From assembly GCA_015698045.1 (NCBI GenBank), contig BLAL01000018.1:1178001-1242000 (forward strand): a stretch of 64,000 bases of DNA, read 5' to 3'. Made by a program: the position numbers and the translations under genes. This DNA comes from Rhizophagus clarus (Eukaryota > Glomeromycota > Glomeromycetes > Glomerales > Glomeraceae). This document shows positions 24,340-36,967 of the stretch, in pieces. Below the pieces are notes generated by a model that saw nothing but the letters and a program-made list of their open reading frames with translations, was not told the origin of the DNA and did no database searches. Within the stretch, counting starts at the first letter, position 1; the number at the start of each line of letters is the position of its first letter.

Positions 24340-25181
24340 TAGAGCTGCGACCCGTTACCCGTTTACCCGGATACAATCCGAGTATACTCGAGTTTTTAAG
24401 AGTATCCGTTTTATGTTGATACTTATGTATCCGAGTATAACCCGGGTAATTACTCTGAATTTGGCCAGAAGTAAGTTAATCCCGACCAGAACTAAGACTT
24501 ATAACAAGATATTAATTATAATTTCGGCCAAAACTAAATGGATGCCATTATAGTGCTTCAATCCAGATAAAACTTTAAATATTTTACTTGAGATTACTGT
24601 TGAAAAAAAGATTATAAATTGAATGCACTATATCAAAAACTTGTAATTCTGGTGGTTCCTGCCCAAATTAACCGAAATGAATACCAGATAAAAACCGGAT
24701 AAACTAATAAGGTAATAAAGTTTATTGGAAACATTATTTAAAAGCAGTTTTTATAATAAAAAATGATATAAAAGTATTCTAAATACCTAAATAACAAAAG
24801 TAATGTGTAAAAGTAATTAAGTTTTTTTAAAAAATAAAATTTAAATGTTGAATTATTATTTGTTCTTAATATTAAAATATCTAAATCAATAAATACTATA
24901 TTGATTGTCTGAAGCGGAGCGAAGGAATATATATGTTTATGAACCTTAATGTCATACAAGATCATGTTATAAAGAAAAAAAATAAAATTTGTCCATTTTC
25001 TAGCATATATATTTATTGAATTTTTTATGTTTTGTATCCGGGTAATACCCGGATATACTCGGATCACTTTGTTAAAAAGTTAAACGGGTATAAACGGGTA
25101 ATACCCGTTTTGGAGCCGAGTAACATTTATTTTAAATTGGGTACGATCCGGATCCAGAAATTCTGACGGGTCGCAGCTCTA
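24340..25181. mobile_element. hAT-like non-autonomous element
   Basis: The ends are TAGAGCTGCGACCCGT at 24340 and its exact complement ending at 25181. Subterminal ACCCG, TACCCG and ACCCGG words are dense in both arms (24355-24440 and 25035-25150). The flanks read GCTAAGCT on the left and GCCTAAGCT on the right, an approximately 8-bp target duplication with one inserted base. The interior has no intact transposase. Confidence 0.7.
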
Positions 25182-25190
25182 GCCTAAGCT

Positions 25191-25730
25191 AATCAGGATA
25201 ATAGCATATTTATCACTTTTAATCTTATTATTTTTCAAGATGATTTAAGGAATTAATAAACTTAGTTTCATTGATATTACATGCAATAAGTCACATGAAT
25301 TTGACATTTTGAAATTTCTTTAAATTAGCAAAATAAGTAAATGTAGTGATGGCTTAAACTATATGAATTGGGAAAAAAAATAAAGTATATAAACTTTGAT
25401 ATTATTTATGAAACTTGATAATCATTAAATGAAGAAGATTGGACTGTCTCAGTAGGCGAGACACTAATTAACATCACAGAGTTGACACTTCATACACAAA
25501 TAATAAAAAAGTAATTTATTATTAGTTTATTTAAAAATGATAAAAATGAGGATCTTACAAAATTTAAATGATAACAATAGAAAAAAGAAATAATGATGAT
25601 AATTTAATGAACTAATAAAATAAATTTCTTTCTATAGAAAAAAATATTGTTAAATATAATCATTCTTTAACTAAGTTAACTAAATTGACTAAATTGCGCT
25701 TAAATTTCAAACTAAATGCAAATGCTTAAT
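25191..25730. other. 3' flank of the AAA ATPase, gene-free
   Basis: AT-rich; nothing else is seen. Confidence 0.4.
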
Positions 25731-28448
25731 TTAATTATATTTATTCAAAGCTTTCCTTTTTGCTTCAAGCTTTTCTAATTGCATTTTCAAGTCATTTATT
25801 TGCTTCTCCAAATTATTTTCATCCGAGTCTTGCTTTTCAAAATCATTCTCTGCTAATTCTTTATCAAACGATTTTGAAATATCAAGAATAGTTTCCAATT
25901 GTTGTGTAGTAATCATTGCATTAGGATTATTTTTTGTTGTTAATGCCTGTTTGAATTCAACCAAATGTATTATATTAACATAAAGTTAATCGAAGTCAAA
26001 ATTATTGTACTTTTAAATATAATTAATTACCTTTGCTAATCTAATGGCTGTTTTAATTTCCCTTCCATTTATTGGTATTTTCTTCAATTTTTCAACATTC
26101 ACTTGACTTTTATTTTTTCCTTCAACACGATTCAGATATGTGTACCAAACTTGTTCTCGTGCTGTAAAATACATAAATTCGTGTGTTTAGCTATTAAATA
26201 ACTTCTTGGTCATATATAATAAATAGTAGCTTACCATTGACATCCAATTCATTATATTTTAAGGAAAGTGAAATTCGTGATTTGAAAGTAGCATCAAAAC
26301 ATTTTACTATAAAAAAAAAGAATCAAAATAATTCAGCATGAATTAAAGTTAAAAATTCAAACATATTTTTCAAGATTCCTACCTCTATTTGCTGTTAAAA
26401 ATAAAATTCCTTGATGATGTTCAAGCAGCTTTAAAAATACGCTCACTAGAGCACTTCTTTGAATGTCATCATCATCTCGACGTTCAAGAAAGTTATCAAC
26501 TACAGAAATCATGTTTACGAATTAGAGGTACTTAGTTAAATTAAAGAAAGAAAGTTCATCAAATAAATTATTCATACCTTCACTAATTAAAATAACTGCA
26601 TTCCAAATACTTGCGACTTCAAGAATTTCACTCAATTTACGTTCTATTGATGTTCCCAACTCTCCAACGCCAACATTATATAATGGGCGATGAAGACACT
26701 CAGAAATTGTTTCAGCAGTTAATGTTTTTCCAACTATCAAGAATAATTATTAGTTATTATATGATCAATGTCATAGCCAGTAATAGCAAATAAATTAAAA
26801 AGTTACAAACCTCCTGGAGGACCATGTAATAAGATGATACAACCACCTCCTTTACCATTAATAAGTTCCACTTCTTTATGTTCAGACATTACAAGACTAG
26901 AAATTAAATCCTTTTTTGTCGGATCCATAACAAGTTGATCAAGTGCGTCATCATCAAACGAAATTTCTAAATTGAGATACATTGTAAAGAAATATGATGT
27001 AAAAAATAAGAGAGCTAATTGCCAGTATTTTATGGCTAGGTAACTTTAATCATACCATCTAAATCATCGATATAAAATTGGCCCCATTTCTTTGCCATAA
27101 AACTAAATCCATAGAGAGAAGGCGCACACATGAAAAGTTCCTCTTTTTCAACTGATTTTTTATGATTTTCATTAGCCGTACAAATACCAAAACCACCAAA
27201 ACCAGTAAGACCGGTTCCTGTTGTGGTTTTCGTGCTATTGTTCTTGTTAAATGAAACGGTATCAATCATGACGCGACCCTCACTTTTAAAATTGATGGTT
27301 CTAAATCGAATATTACGAAACATATTTCCAGTGCACTGAAGATAGTGCGGACCAATCGCATATTTTTCAAATTTTCTTCCGCGTTCTACTAGTTGGTTAC
27401 GAATTTGACTTTCTCCTGGTAATGGAATGACACAAAGCTTTTCGATCTCACAAACACCGTCCCATTCCATGATGGTGAATGTTTTTGTCTCATAAATAAA
27501 AGTGACACCGTCTAAAAAGAAAATAAAAATTAATTTATTAGATGCTAAATTAAGACGGAATGAAAATCAAATTATGCAAACCTGAATTAATTATTTGAGT
27601 ACAAATATTCATGTAATGTTTTTCTGAAGGATTATGATACGTTGCTTTAATTACTTTTGCTCCAATTAAGCTTCCATTTGATAAAGCGTATACATGTTGA
27701 TCTTATGTAGAACAAATTGGTTAGCATAATATAAATTACATTACTCGTAATGAAATTAAATTATAAATATCTACCTTGTTTGAACAGATAAAATAGATTT
27801 TTAAATGTAATAACATTCTGAAATAAAATCATTAGAAGGATTGTAAAGTCAATTTCATATATTGTACAAATAAGTTCTTTTTCAAGAAAGGGCTTGCATG
27901 GACTTACATTATCAATCATTTCTTTGATTTCACGAACTCTATACTCATATTCGATTTCAATAAAATCAACTAACGACTTCAAATGGTCTAAATTGTATGA
28001 AGTATGTTGTTGTTGTTGTTGTTGTTGTTGACCAAATTTTACGTTAGATTGACCAAATTTTACGTTGTCAGGTTGGAAGAGTAATTTATTATTCATTTCT
28101 TCGATGTCATTTTCAACGACTTTTTTAAGTTCAGGCTGAATTAGAAATAATAAATGTATAGGAATCTATTTTTATATGTTAAAAAAACGTGTAAATTACA
28201 GAATTCATATGACGCAATATTTTGAAACATTTCATATTAGTAATTTAGATAGATTATACAACCTTGGGATAGCGTCCATTGAAATTTTCTACTTGTAAAT
28301 ATCTTCGAAGAAGATCTTTAAGCCCAGTATTAATTAAGCGAATAAAAATTTCGTCTTTTTCGCGTTCTACTCTAAAAGGATCGATTTGTTCACCCGAGGT
28401 ACCTACACGTTCTAAAAATTGAAACGGTTGCTGCATTGGCTGTTGCAT
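25731..28448 (-). CDS. AAA-family ATPase with DUF7025-like domain
   Basis: Eleven exons join in frame to 626 residues: 28263-28448, 27908-28135, 27775-27817, 27582-27701, 27056-27511, 26811-26966, 26578-26733, 26383-26499, 26235-26306, 26031-26161 and 25731-25946. The N-terminus is Gln-rich with a polyQ run. The middle (YETKTFTIMEWDGVCEIEKL) resembles the fungal DUF7025 domain that precedes AAA cores. The AAA module has Walker A GPPGVGKT (split by an intron after GPPG), sensor 1 FLTANR, the arginine-finger segment FKSRISLSLKY, and a C-terminal coiled coil (EKQINDLKMQLEKLEAKRKA). Walker B reads VILISEVDNF: Ser replaces the Mg-coordinating Asp while the catalytic Glu is kept. ATP binding is likely and hydrolysis may be weakened. 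The substrate is unknown. Confidence 0.88.
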
Positions 28449-28566
28449 CGTCGGTTGTTAAAATTTTTTGTTATATATGTGATAATATAATTATATATAA
28501 AAAAAAAATTAAAGACAAGATGTCAAGAATAATTTCTCTTTGAAAAATTAAAGATTTTCTTTCGCG

Positions 28567-28576
28567 CCTTTATATA
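28567..28576 (-). promoter_or_regulatory. TATA box of the AAA ATPase gene
   Basis: The minus strand reads TATATAAAGG about 119 bp upstream of the ATG at 28448, the spacing also seen for other genes in this window. Confidence 0.6.
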
Positions 28577-28603
28577 CTTGAACTTTTTCAAACTTGCGCA
28601 GTA

Positions 28604-29566
28604 GGTAGCACTAATGGCGTATCGGGATATCAGGACCGTCACATGGTGATCTACAATTATGCACAGCAAAAATTTGGCGCAGTCAATAAAGTTTCATTGA
28701 TTTCGCAGCTAATTTTAATTTCGATGCCTTTTTGATTCATCATTTGTTTGCAGATTATCTAAATGCATGTAATAACCGAAGAATATCATTTGCAAAAGTG
28801 ATTTTGTTATAGAAGAGTTACTGTATATCGGAATGAATGAGAAATATGTTCATGTGTTCTAAAAGCTTATATAAAATATTTATATACTTATAATTTTGAG
28901 TGCAAGAATACAATTCTCAATTTTTAATCGAAACCAATCAAACCAATAATTATTACAACCTACGGTATTCCTATTTAATCTATTTTTTAATCTGAAACAT
29001 AATAATAAATTTGAGATTTGAAAACTTTTCTTCTAGATAAAATAAATCATGGTATGATAATTTAAGTTGGTATATAAAATACTACTTTACGCACGCATGC
29101 ATAATGGAATAATTTTATTAAATGAACTATTATTTTCAATTCAGTTGGTTATCGTTTTTTATATAAAAAAAAATATGTAATAACGTATCATATGATCGGA
29201 ATCTTCCGTAAAAAGAAATATATGGAATAAGATACGTGATACGGAAACTGACCAATTCCGTTGCAAGGGCAAGATTCCAAGTAATTCTATAATTAGTTTA
29301 TTATTTAAGTGTAGGGATAGGCGTAGTTATATTATTGAACTTAGAATAATTTTAAATGTATAAAATGGTTGTCATGTGATTTGGTCCTCTATGACCTTAA
29401 ACTGGATAGTTTTGTTTGGTTTGTTCATTTGGGGGTTTTAGACCTCCAGGTAAAAAAATTTCATCTTACATTCTGCGCCTTTATTTAAAGGAGAGTAACA
29501 TAATTATGTAATTTTACCACTTTACGTTAAGCACTTAGCCAATTTTCGTTACGCACTGCTACCTAC
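28604..29566. repeat. Possible short-TIR element
   Basis: CAGTAGGTAGCA at 28604 recurs inverted at about 29555-29566. No target duplication is seen and the arms diverge after about 13 bp, so this may be coincidental. Confidence 0.25.
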
Positions 29567-30967
29567 TGATAAAAAAAAACATAATAATTTATTATCTTAA
29601 TTAGAAAATATTAATGAAAAGCATAATGGCCTAAAAAAATGTTTAATAAAAAATATTAATAAAAACCAAAAAAAATGGTTCTAATATGATTAAAAAAATA
29701 TTTGACCTAATCAAAAAATATTTGAAAAATAAATAAACAATTCGATTGTACCTCCACTTTTGTTATCTGGCCTTTTAAAATTGATTAAAAAATATTTAAC
29801 TATTAAAAATATAAACGGATATTAATAAAAACGTAATAATTAGTAAAAATGTATGATTATTTACTGTATTAATTAATATAAGTGTTTATTACACAAAGTG
29901 ATCCAACAATCTGGTAAATATATAAAAATATACAGTTTTTATTGTAAATACTGTAAAATTGATGAATGAATTAGTTGGAGTGTTTCCGTATTATATAACA
30001 TGGAGTTGATGTCTATTATTATAATTTAGAGTATTTCAGATTTACAGTATATGCAAGATACTAATCGAGTATAATTTTTATTATTAATGTTAACAACTCC
30101 CATTAAGAAAATTTTACTATTCAATTTCATGAGTTTATTTATATTTTTATAATCCAACTGTAGGGTTTATTAATATATACATATATATGTTTAAATCATA
30201 ATTGTTTTATTTATTTCAGAAACGCCTATATAATAAGACTTGAGAGTATGAATTGTTAATATATATTAAAGTTGAACGAGAATAAAAATTTAAAGAAAAA
30301 AGGAGATTGTAAATCGTTTATTTATGAATCAAATTTGATTTATATAAATAAATTTGGACTAAGCCACGTTACTTATTGTGTGAATTGAAATTTGAGATTT
30401 TACTGCGAATATACAGTAATTAACGATATTAAAAACATATATAATTTTATTATTATTTGTCAATATATTAGAGCTGAAGATAGGATTCGTAGATACAATT
30501 TTTTTTTTATCAAGCAAACGTTACTGTGATTAACACATAGTGTTTCGACAAAACTATTTTTAAAATCCGAAACATTTCGTCCTTGTTTCACCAGAAACTA
30601 TCCAAAACGGCAAAACCCTAATTTCAGTGTAGATCATTTTGGGTAAAACTACGAAACACCAGTATCGGTATAATAAAATAAAATATCTGATATAAATAGT
30701 TAATTATTAATCGATTTCAGTCTATTATCATCTTTAAATTATGCACAAGTATGCAAATTTAAACATATTGATATAATTAAAGAAAAAATTTTTCGTTGAT
30801 ATCATTAATTATACTGTTGTAGAAAAAAAAATTTTTTTTTTTATACATTCGTAAGATTCCAATATTATACGTCCTATAATTATCACTTTATTATTTGCAA
30901 TTACTATTCTCATTTGACCAATTGTGCATGTTCTTTATTAAAATATGATTTATAAAAAAAAAATGTG
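29567..30967. other. AT-rich gene-free stretch
   Basis: No gene is seen. Confidence 0.45.
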
Positions 30968-31964
30968 TTACTCAATATTTTTATTATTAGCTTTTACTAG
31001 TGAATCAAGAGTTTTTCCATCTTGCACAAGTTTGGTGTTTCTAGCAGAATCTTTAAATTTAATTTGATCTATAATAAGATCAACATTGGTATGCTTCTTG
31101 TACTTGATCAAAGTAGCCACTCCTCCAGTGTTCCAATCAGAGATTTCTCATATTTCATTTTTTGTTGTCAACAAGAGCAACCGATAAAGTGGATGATCTC
31201 AAAGACCTAATCATCTTTGTAATTTTACATCCTATATACCAATCCTTAATTTATCACCCAGAAAAATAATCTCTGCAACAATTATTTTCATGAATATAAC
31301 AATCTCTTCTCTTATCAATTATAAAAACATTTGAATCTTTTTAGTCTGTGATCTGAACAACTTCTGTATTTATATCATTATTTTATGACTTATTGTTTTC
31401 GTCTTTTAATAAACAAAATATTATTAAATTTCAGCATAAAAAAAAAGCTTTCATTGAAGATAAAACTACCAAATAATTATCCGTATTTTCGATGTTATTG
31501 ATATCATGATCATGATTTTCTTCATTTTCGCCTTTGGACAGAATAAAAAATAAGATGCTCACAAACTATACACTATGACTCATTCCTACCTGATTCCTTA
31601 GTCGTTAGAGCATTAAGTTTTCGCAGAGTAGTCAAATATGGCGAATTAATGATAACATGAGTGAATTCATTAGAACGCTGTTCTGCCTAATAACCACTTA
31701 TTGTCCCCCTAATAACTGAAGCTTAATAACTTCTTTTTTGAACGAGTTTTGAGAATTTTTCTTCGTATCATTGGAAATATTAACTTTCCAAAGTTTCAAG
31801 TTAAACATATCGGCAAAAGTGTTGCCTTTTTTCTTTGAGTTTCGAAAAACTCTATCTTCAAGTTTTTCATTCTCTATCTTAAATTTCTCTGAGATTGCCT
31901 CAACATCTCTAAAGAGGTAACAAGTTAGTGTAATTTCTTTTATTATTCTATAAATATTACCCAT
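30968..31964 (-). pseudogene. Crinkler-like (CRN) gene remnant
   Basis: The upstream block (31964-31698) reads ITLTCYLFRDVEAISEKFKI, then IENEKLEDRVF and FNLKLWKVNIS. This matches the ubiquitin-like N-terminal module of CRN proteins, which ends in a conserved LKLWKV. The downstream block (about 31130-30968) reads DWNTGGVATLIKYKKHTNVD, then VDLIIDQIKFKDSARNTKLV, ending KANNKNIE and a stop. It is protein-like but preceded by a TGA. The sequence between the blocks has stops in all frames I checked. The two blocks are probably the ends of one decayed gene. Confidence 0.5.
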
Positions 31965-32319
31965 GGTTAATGAACAACTTATTTATATTCAGTTACTATT
32001 ATCTGAATAACTACCAAATTGATTCCACTTTTCCGTGCCAACTTATTATGTTAAAATTTTGTTAATCATTGTGTCTAATAGGATGGTATATCAAAAAATC
32101 GCAATCCTTTTATATCCACGATAAATACTGAAGATTATCAATTATCCAGTTTACGAAGCACTAAGGGATGTTTTCCTTTTTGCCATAGAAATCTCTGAAC
32201 TCTGGCTATAGTTTCCTTTGAGGCACAATTTCGTAAACAAATATTTTTGAATTGAACAAAAAATACAATACTTTTATTGTCTACTAGGTAGTCTACTAAC
32301 GTAATTGAGCAGCTCCACA

Positions 32320-32765
32320 CTTCGCTCAGAAATTCATACAGAGTTTACTCGCATGACAACTACAAATGTAATTTTATTATTTCACAATCCATTTAATAAA
32401 GAGCTCCTTCCAATTGAACATTCAATTAATAATTATGTGTGTCTTGCAATACCAAGAATTGACAGAAACAGTATTGGCCGATATACGTTGCCATTGAAAA
32501 ATGTTCAAATCAAACGTACAAATTACAATGTAAAAATGGTATACTTGACAACACTTTTAGTGCACTACGTCCTATTGAATATAGAGAACTTGAAAGTTGT
32601 CAAAGTAACATTATTAGTGTAAGAGAAGCTGCAAGAGTGCAGTCCACATCAGCTACAACTGGGATTCAACGTAAATGTAAAGGAGAATGTAAAAAAAATG
32701 TTTGCAAATGTAAACGCTTTAATTTTCTATGTGGAATCTACACAGTAGAAATGTTTAAATAAAAA
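32320..32765 (+). pseudogene. DDE integrase C-terminal remnant (transposon-derived)
   Basis: One frame reads IPRIDRNSIGRYTLPLKNVQ. A shift then leads to CKNGILDNTFSALRPIEY, ISVREAARVQS and the Cys-rich tail CKGECKKNVCKCKRF. This succession (basic linker, CxxGIL, REAARxQS, CxCxGxC cluster) is the tail of integrase-like proteins common in Glomeromycotina transposons. The catalytic core is absent. It is broken by a frameshift near 32535. Confidence 0.6.
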
Positions 32766-33125
32766 ATAGTGAAGATAATAAATTTAAAGAATTGTTTCAA
32801 AATTTACATTTTATAATTAAATAGCTATTCTTAAAAAATTCTATTATTACATGTAAACAATTTATGTGGAAATGGAATATTCTATTCCTACTGATCCGAA
32901 ATCTACATTATGTGGATTCAGAATCCACCTGATTCCATTTCCACCTACAATATATATATTGTCTATTTATCCGTAAACAATATAATTGTATAAAACAGAA
33001 AATTCGAGAAATAAAAAAAAATTTTACTATACTTAATAAATATCAAAAATGATAGATAACAGTCATAACATTTTAATTTAGTTTTGTATTAAGTAAGTAA
33101 TCAACATTAATCATTAAAATATAAA
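32766..33125. other. Gene-free stretch
   Basis: AT-rich 3' flank of the BTB-TLDc gene; the near-palindrome ATGTGGATTCAGAATCCAC lies near 32906-32930. Confidence 0.4.
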
Positions 33126-34631
33126 TTAATCTTTTATAATTTGAAATATTTCGTATTCTTCTACTGAAAAACAACCAACAGCTTCTCTAATTGCTTTGTC
33201 ATAAGACATATCGTCAATACAAATACTTTGATCATAACAATTGTTTCCATACAATTCAAGATCACCATCACCAAATACTGGACCATTGGTAAAGTTATTA
33301 TACGTAGCGAGTTCTTTATCAATTACTCGACTTAAAATATGATTTTCAATGTTCTCTTTATTTTTAAAAGAGAATACAAAACTATCTTCAGTAACACCCC
33401 AACTTCCATCAGATTTCCATATAATTGGATTGTATCCTCCAAGAATTTCATTACTTCCTTTCACTTTAACAATTGTTATAGTATGAGATTGATTATCACA
33501 AATTTCATGAAATTTACTAGGCGAGAACCCATCACGAGATCCACGAAGTATTAATTTAAATTCGTACATTTTGTCAGTAGTTTCTGATCTATCAATCCAT
33601 TTTGAGATTAATTCAGCATGTTGGATCGTGATAATTCTTGAATCAATACTTCTTAGACTAATTTCTTTAGTTATTGTCTCTTGTTCTATCTTATAATGTG
33701 GCTGATCTATAAAGTGTTTAATTATATTCTCACGTAAATCTTTTGGTATAATTTTTTTATATGGGTATACTTTGTTCGAAAATTCTTTATGACTTAAATT
33801 AAAGAAATTAATAAAAGGGATACATTTTTGTAAAGTATTCTTTAAAGAATTAAAATTATCCTTTGAATAATTTGAAGGATCTGAAGGAAGTTCAGGATTT
33901 TGAGCAATACCCCATTTAAGCACATGTTCCCAGACTTGAACAACATTAATTTGTAAGCTATCGTGTTGAATAAGAGAAATCAAAGAGTTTTCTGAAAGTG
34001 AAGTAAAATCGATAGAATTAAAAACTTTTTCTGGTTCTTTTGACATAAATTCAGTACAAAAATTTTGTAATTTCGAGAAAGAATTATTCTCAAAACTTGT
34101 CTTATATATCAAGCCAAAGTTTTGCTCCATCCAAGATTTTTTGTTTTCAATTAAAAATGATTGTAAATGAGTGATTAATTCTTGAAGATTAAGTTCACTG
34201 GAAGCAATTAAAATTTTAATAATGTCTGATGTATCATATTCCTCTAAAGAAAGCCTTCCTCCATAGATATACCTAAAACGAAAATAATTGAATATTTCCG
34301 TAAAATTAATATTTATTTCTTTGAAAATAATCGTTATTATAATTTATTATTATTTTAAATTCTCTTACCTTAATATCATTTGAAAAATTTCAGGAAAAAT
34401 ATTTGGTAATTTAATATGTGTCAAAGTTCCGTCATTTTTCTTTTCACTAACATTAGTTGATAAAATTCTTCGCAAATAAGGGGAACGATAATTTAAAATT
34501 ATCATATGAGCCCGAAAAATTTTTACGTAAGGGTCATTACCAACCTCAATGGTTACATCATAAAATTGATTATCCTCCAAAATTTCAAGTAAATTTTGAG
34601 ATAATTTTGGTAAAAATTTATTATCGTACAT
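33126..34631 (-). CDS. BTB-TLDc domain protein
   Basis: Two exons (34369-34631, 33126-34272) with a 96-nt GTAAGA..TTTTAG intron give 469 residues. The start is ATG at 34631 (MYDNKFLPKLSQNLLEIL), the usual family opening; the frame extends upstream only from a non-ATG codon. The BTB/POZ fold covers about residues 10-100 (NQFYDVTIEVG, FRAHMIILNYRSPYLRRIL). A BACK-like helical region follows. A TLDc domain covers about residues 297-466 (AELISKWID, LILRGSRDGFSPSKFHEICD, GGYNPIIW, DSFVFSF, FGDGDLELYGN, VEEYEIFQI). BTB proteins usually recruit Cullin-3, and TLDc domains are linked to oxidative-stress responses or V-ATPase binding; the role here is inferred only from domains. Decayed paralogs lie at 35000 and 37377. 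Confidence 0.9.
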
Positions 34632-34999
34632 TATAATTGACTTTCGACTTTTCAAAGAAATCAAAGAAATGAAAGAAATAACTTTAAAATATGACGAAAT
34701 TCGATTTTATTTGGTAAGTTTCGGAATGATCAAGTATTTTTCCGAAGTACTTTTCCGTGACGAATAGTACATAATAGTGATCTACATATAAATATTATCA
34801 AATAGGAAAGGTCTAGACCGATCTTCGCTAATTGTCACTGCATTATTTGAAACTTCTTACTTGTACTTCGGCCCGAAAAATACCGAAACCCGACTGATTG
34901 ACATGGCGGATCACGGTATAGTATAATTATACAATACTTTTAAATTTTTAATCCAAAAATTCTTTTGAGGTTAAACTATAAAATTTAATAAAAAAAAAT

Positions 35000-35080
35000 A
35001 CATTGTTGTGAAGTTCTCTTTAAGGAGGAATTGATACTTTCTTTGAGTATCCTGAAGGATCTGATGGAAGTTTGCTTAAA
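35000..35080 (-). pseudogene. Short BTB-TLDc gene fragment
   Basis: The plus-strand bases (GAAGGATCTGATGGAAG and flanks) match the intact gene at about 33830-33900 in the same orientation. The fragment is isolated. Confidence 0.5.
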
Positions 35081-35089
35081 CTTTTATTA

Positions 35090-36465
35090 TTTGACACTGA
35101 TTTCAAACACGGAGATACGTTGAAATTGATACATTTAACTGTGCCCTTCGGCAGTCACCGACTAATTCGCTTCATATTTTCATATACAAATTCTATCACT
35201 GTAGATCAAAAGTAACAAAATGTATATGAAAAAATCCCCACGATTTTCTGAGGAACGAAGAAATTGTGAAGGAGAGCTGAGAGTAATTGGCATTTAACTA
35301 GCATCTATTATCACATGTTATCACATGGATTCTAATAACGTGTACTGTTCATAATTTATGTGTATTGCGGATTTCTGTATTAATTATCATAATGTACCAC
35401 AGATATTGATTGCATCATCGTTACCCAATCTTTACATTTGTGGACTCCAAGAAAAAAGTAAATATATAGGTGTGAATTGAGAGATACAATAGTTACAAAA
35501 AAAAACGTAACTCATCAACTCACGTATTATTAATGTGAAGCTGGAATCAAACATGATGATAAAATCAAGTTAGAATTTGGTAAATTGATTACCACAATAT
35601 GGGATATTGTAAAATACATAGATAAATTGTACTTGCAAAACTGAAAACATATGATAGAAAAGTAAAGGATTTTTCTTCCACATAAGGAAATACGGTAACC
35701 TGTTTTAGCTATCAGCCCTGTTATAGATAGAGTAATGACAATGCAAGCAAATATGTATTACTTTTTTAACTTACTTGGTTATAATGGTAAATATTATATC
35801 GTTTGCATTGGAATAAATTAGGTTTTATTTCCAGGGAAATCATTGACCATAATTTTGTTTTTTTGGGAGCAATACTCTCGTGATTTCTAACATAATACTA
35901 TTACAAGGCTAATATCAACTATTACAAGGAATTAGTCCGATTAGTTCTGAAATTGGAGGACATATTTTGTCATGTATTTGCCTATGTACTCCATAATTAA
36001 CTACGAGACTTGGTTGACTACAACATATTCTTACTTGGACTAAGCGAAACTGAAATACCTAGAACACAATTCTTTCTGATTTTATGCAACTATTTTCAGA
36101 AGTGACTTGCTTTAGGTTCTATTCTTGACAAAACATGCTTTCTCTCCAAAAATTCTTGTAGTGACTTTCTCTAGAGTTTATTATCTGATTGTCACGGAAT
36201 ATTGGACAACTCTTAATAAAACAATAGATGACCAGTCTGTTTTTAACATTGTGATATGTACATTTAGATGTGAGAAACTGCCCAAGGCGTATATCGATAT
36301 TTTCGTGGATTTTGTCATTCTATTTTTTGGTTTAGCGTGCTATGTGCACTATCTCCGTCTTTGGTTCTTGGTCAATTTATTTATCACATCATTGTACGCA
36401 ATATCTGTGATTGACACGCATCATGGACACACAGGTGAAACGATCTTCTTTGTGTAACTTGTATG
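35090..36465. other. Gene-free stretch
   Basis: The frame at 36125-36457 has no recognisable domain and overlaps the HMG upstream region; it is not called as a gene. Confidence 0.4.
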
Positions 36466-36476
36466 TATATAAAAGG
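36466..36476 (+). promoter_or_regulatory. TATA box of the HMG gene
   Basis: TATATAAAAGG lies 114 bp upstream of the ATG at 36590. Confidence 0.6.
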
Positions 36477-36589
36477 ATTATTAATCGGATTTTTATTCCG
36501 TAACGTGCATAGTAAATTTATTTTCTTTCCTCCCTAATTTCTCTTGCATCACTATTTGTTTTCTCCTAAGAAATTACAAAAATATTATT

Positions 36590-36967
36590 ATGTCACAAGA
36601 AGAGAATATAAACTCATCACCTGCTGTTTGTGATATCCAACGAGAATATGAAATTATTTCTAAGAATACTAATATTCTATTAAATCGTCCAATTAAATTA
36701 TCGCTCTACAATTCTCTTTTGGGAAAAAGAAGTAAAAGATATTTCAGGCCACCAAATGCCTTTATTATCTTTAGAAAAGTGGTAACTCAAGAACTTGGTG
36801 AACATTGTAAAAACTTTCCTCCGGTATATATCACAAAGTTTATAGTGCAAAAATGGAAAGAATTACCTAGTGATGTCAAGGAAAGATATAGAGAAATTTC
36901 CATTGATTTTGACAAGTATTATTCTCATAGAACTGATCCTCCTACTTATCGATTAATTAAATTTTAA
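36590..36967 (+). CDS. MATA-type HMG-box protein
   Basis: A single exon encodes 125 residues. The HMG box spans about residues 52-110: RPPNAFIIFRKVV, then FPPVYITKFIVQKWKELPSD, then VKERYREISID. The RPPNAFIIFR opening is characteristic of MATA_HMG DNA-binding proteins, the class that includes fungal mating-type and sex-related regulators and is expanded in Glomeromycotina. An acidic N-terminal 35 residues precede a basic GKRSKRYFR patch. It is expected to be a nuclear minor-groove DNA binder. The local TATA box and ATG context (ATTATTATGTC) support the start. There is no evidence that this copy is a mating-type locus. Confidence 0.9.
   Translation: MSQEENINSSPAVCDIQREYEIISKNTNILLNRPIKLSLYNSLLGKRSKRYFRPPNAFIIFRKVVTQELGEHCKNFPPVYITKFIVQKWKELPSDVKERYREISIDFDKYYSHRTDPPTYRLIKF

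Noticed and set aside
33339-33554. Plus-strand ORF over the BTB-TLDc gene
   Set aside because: It is antisense to an intact, recognised gene.
36125-36457. 110-residue ORF upstream of the HMG gene
   Set aside because: It has no recognisable feature and ends just before the HMG TATA box; nothing supports it beyond length.
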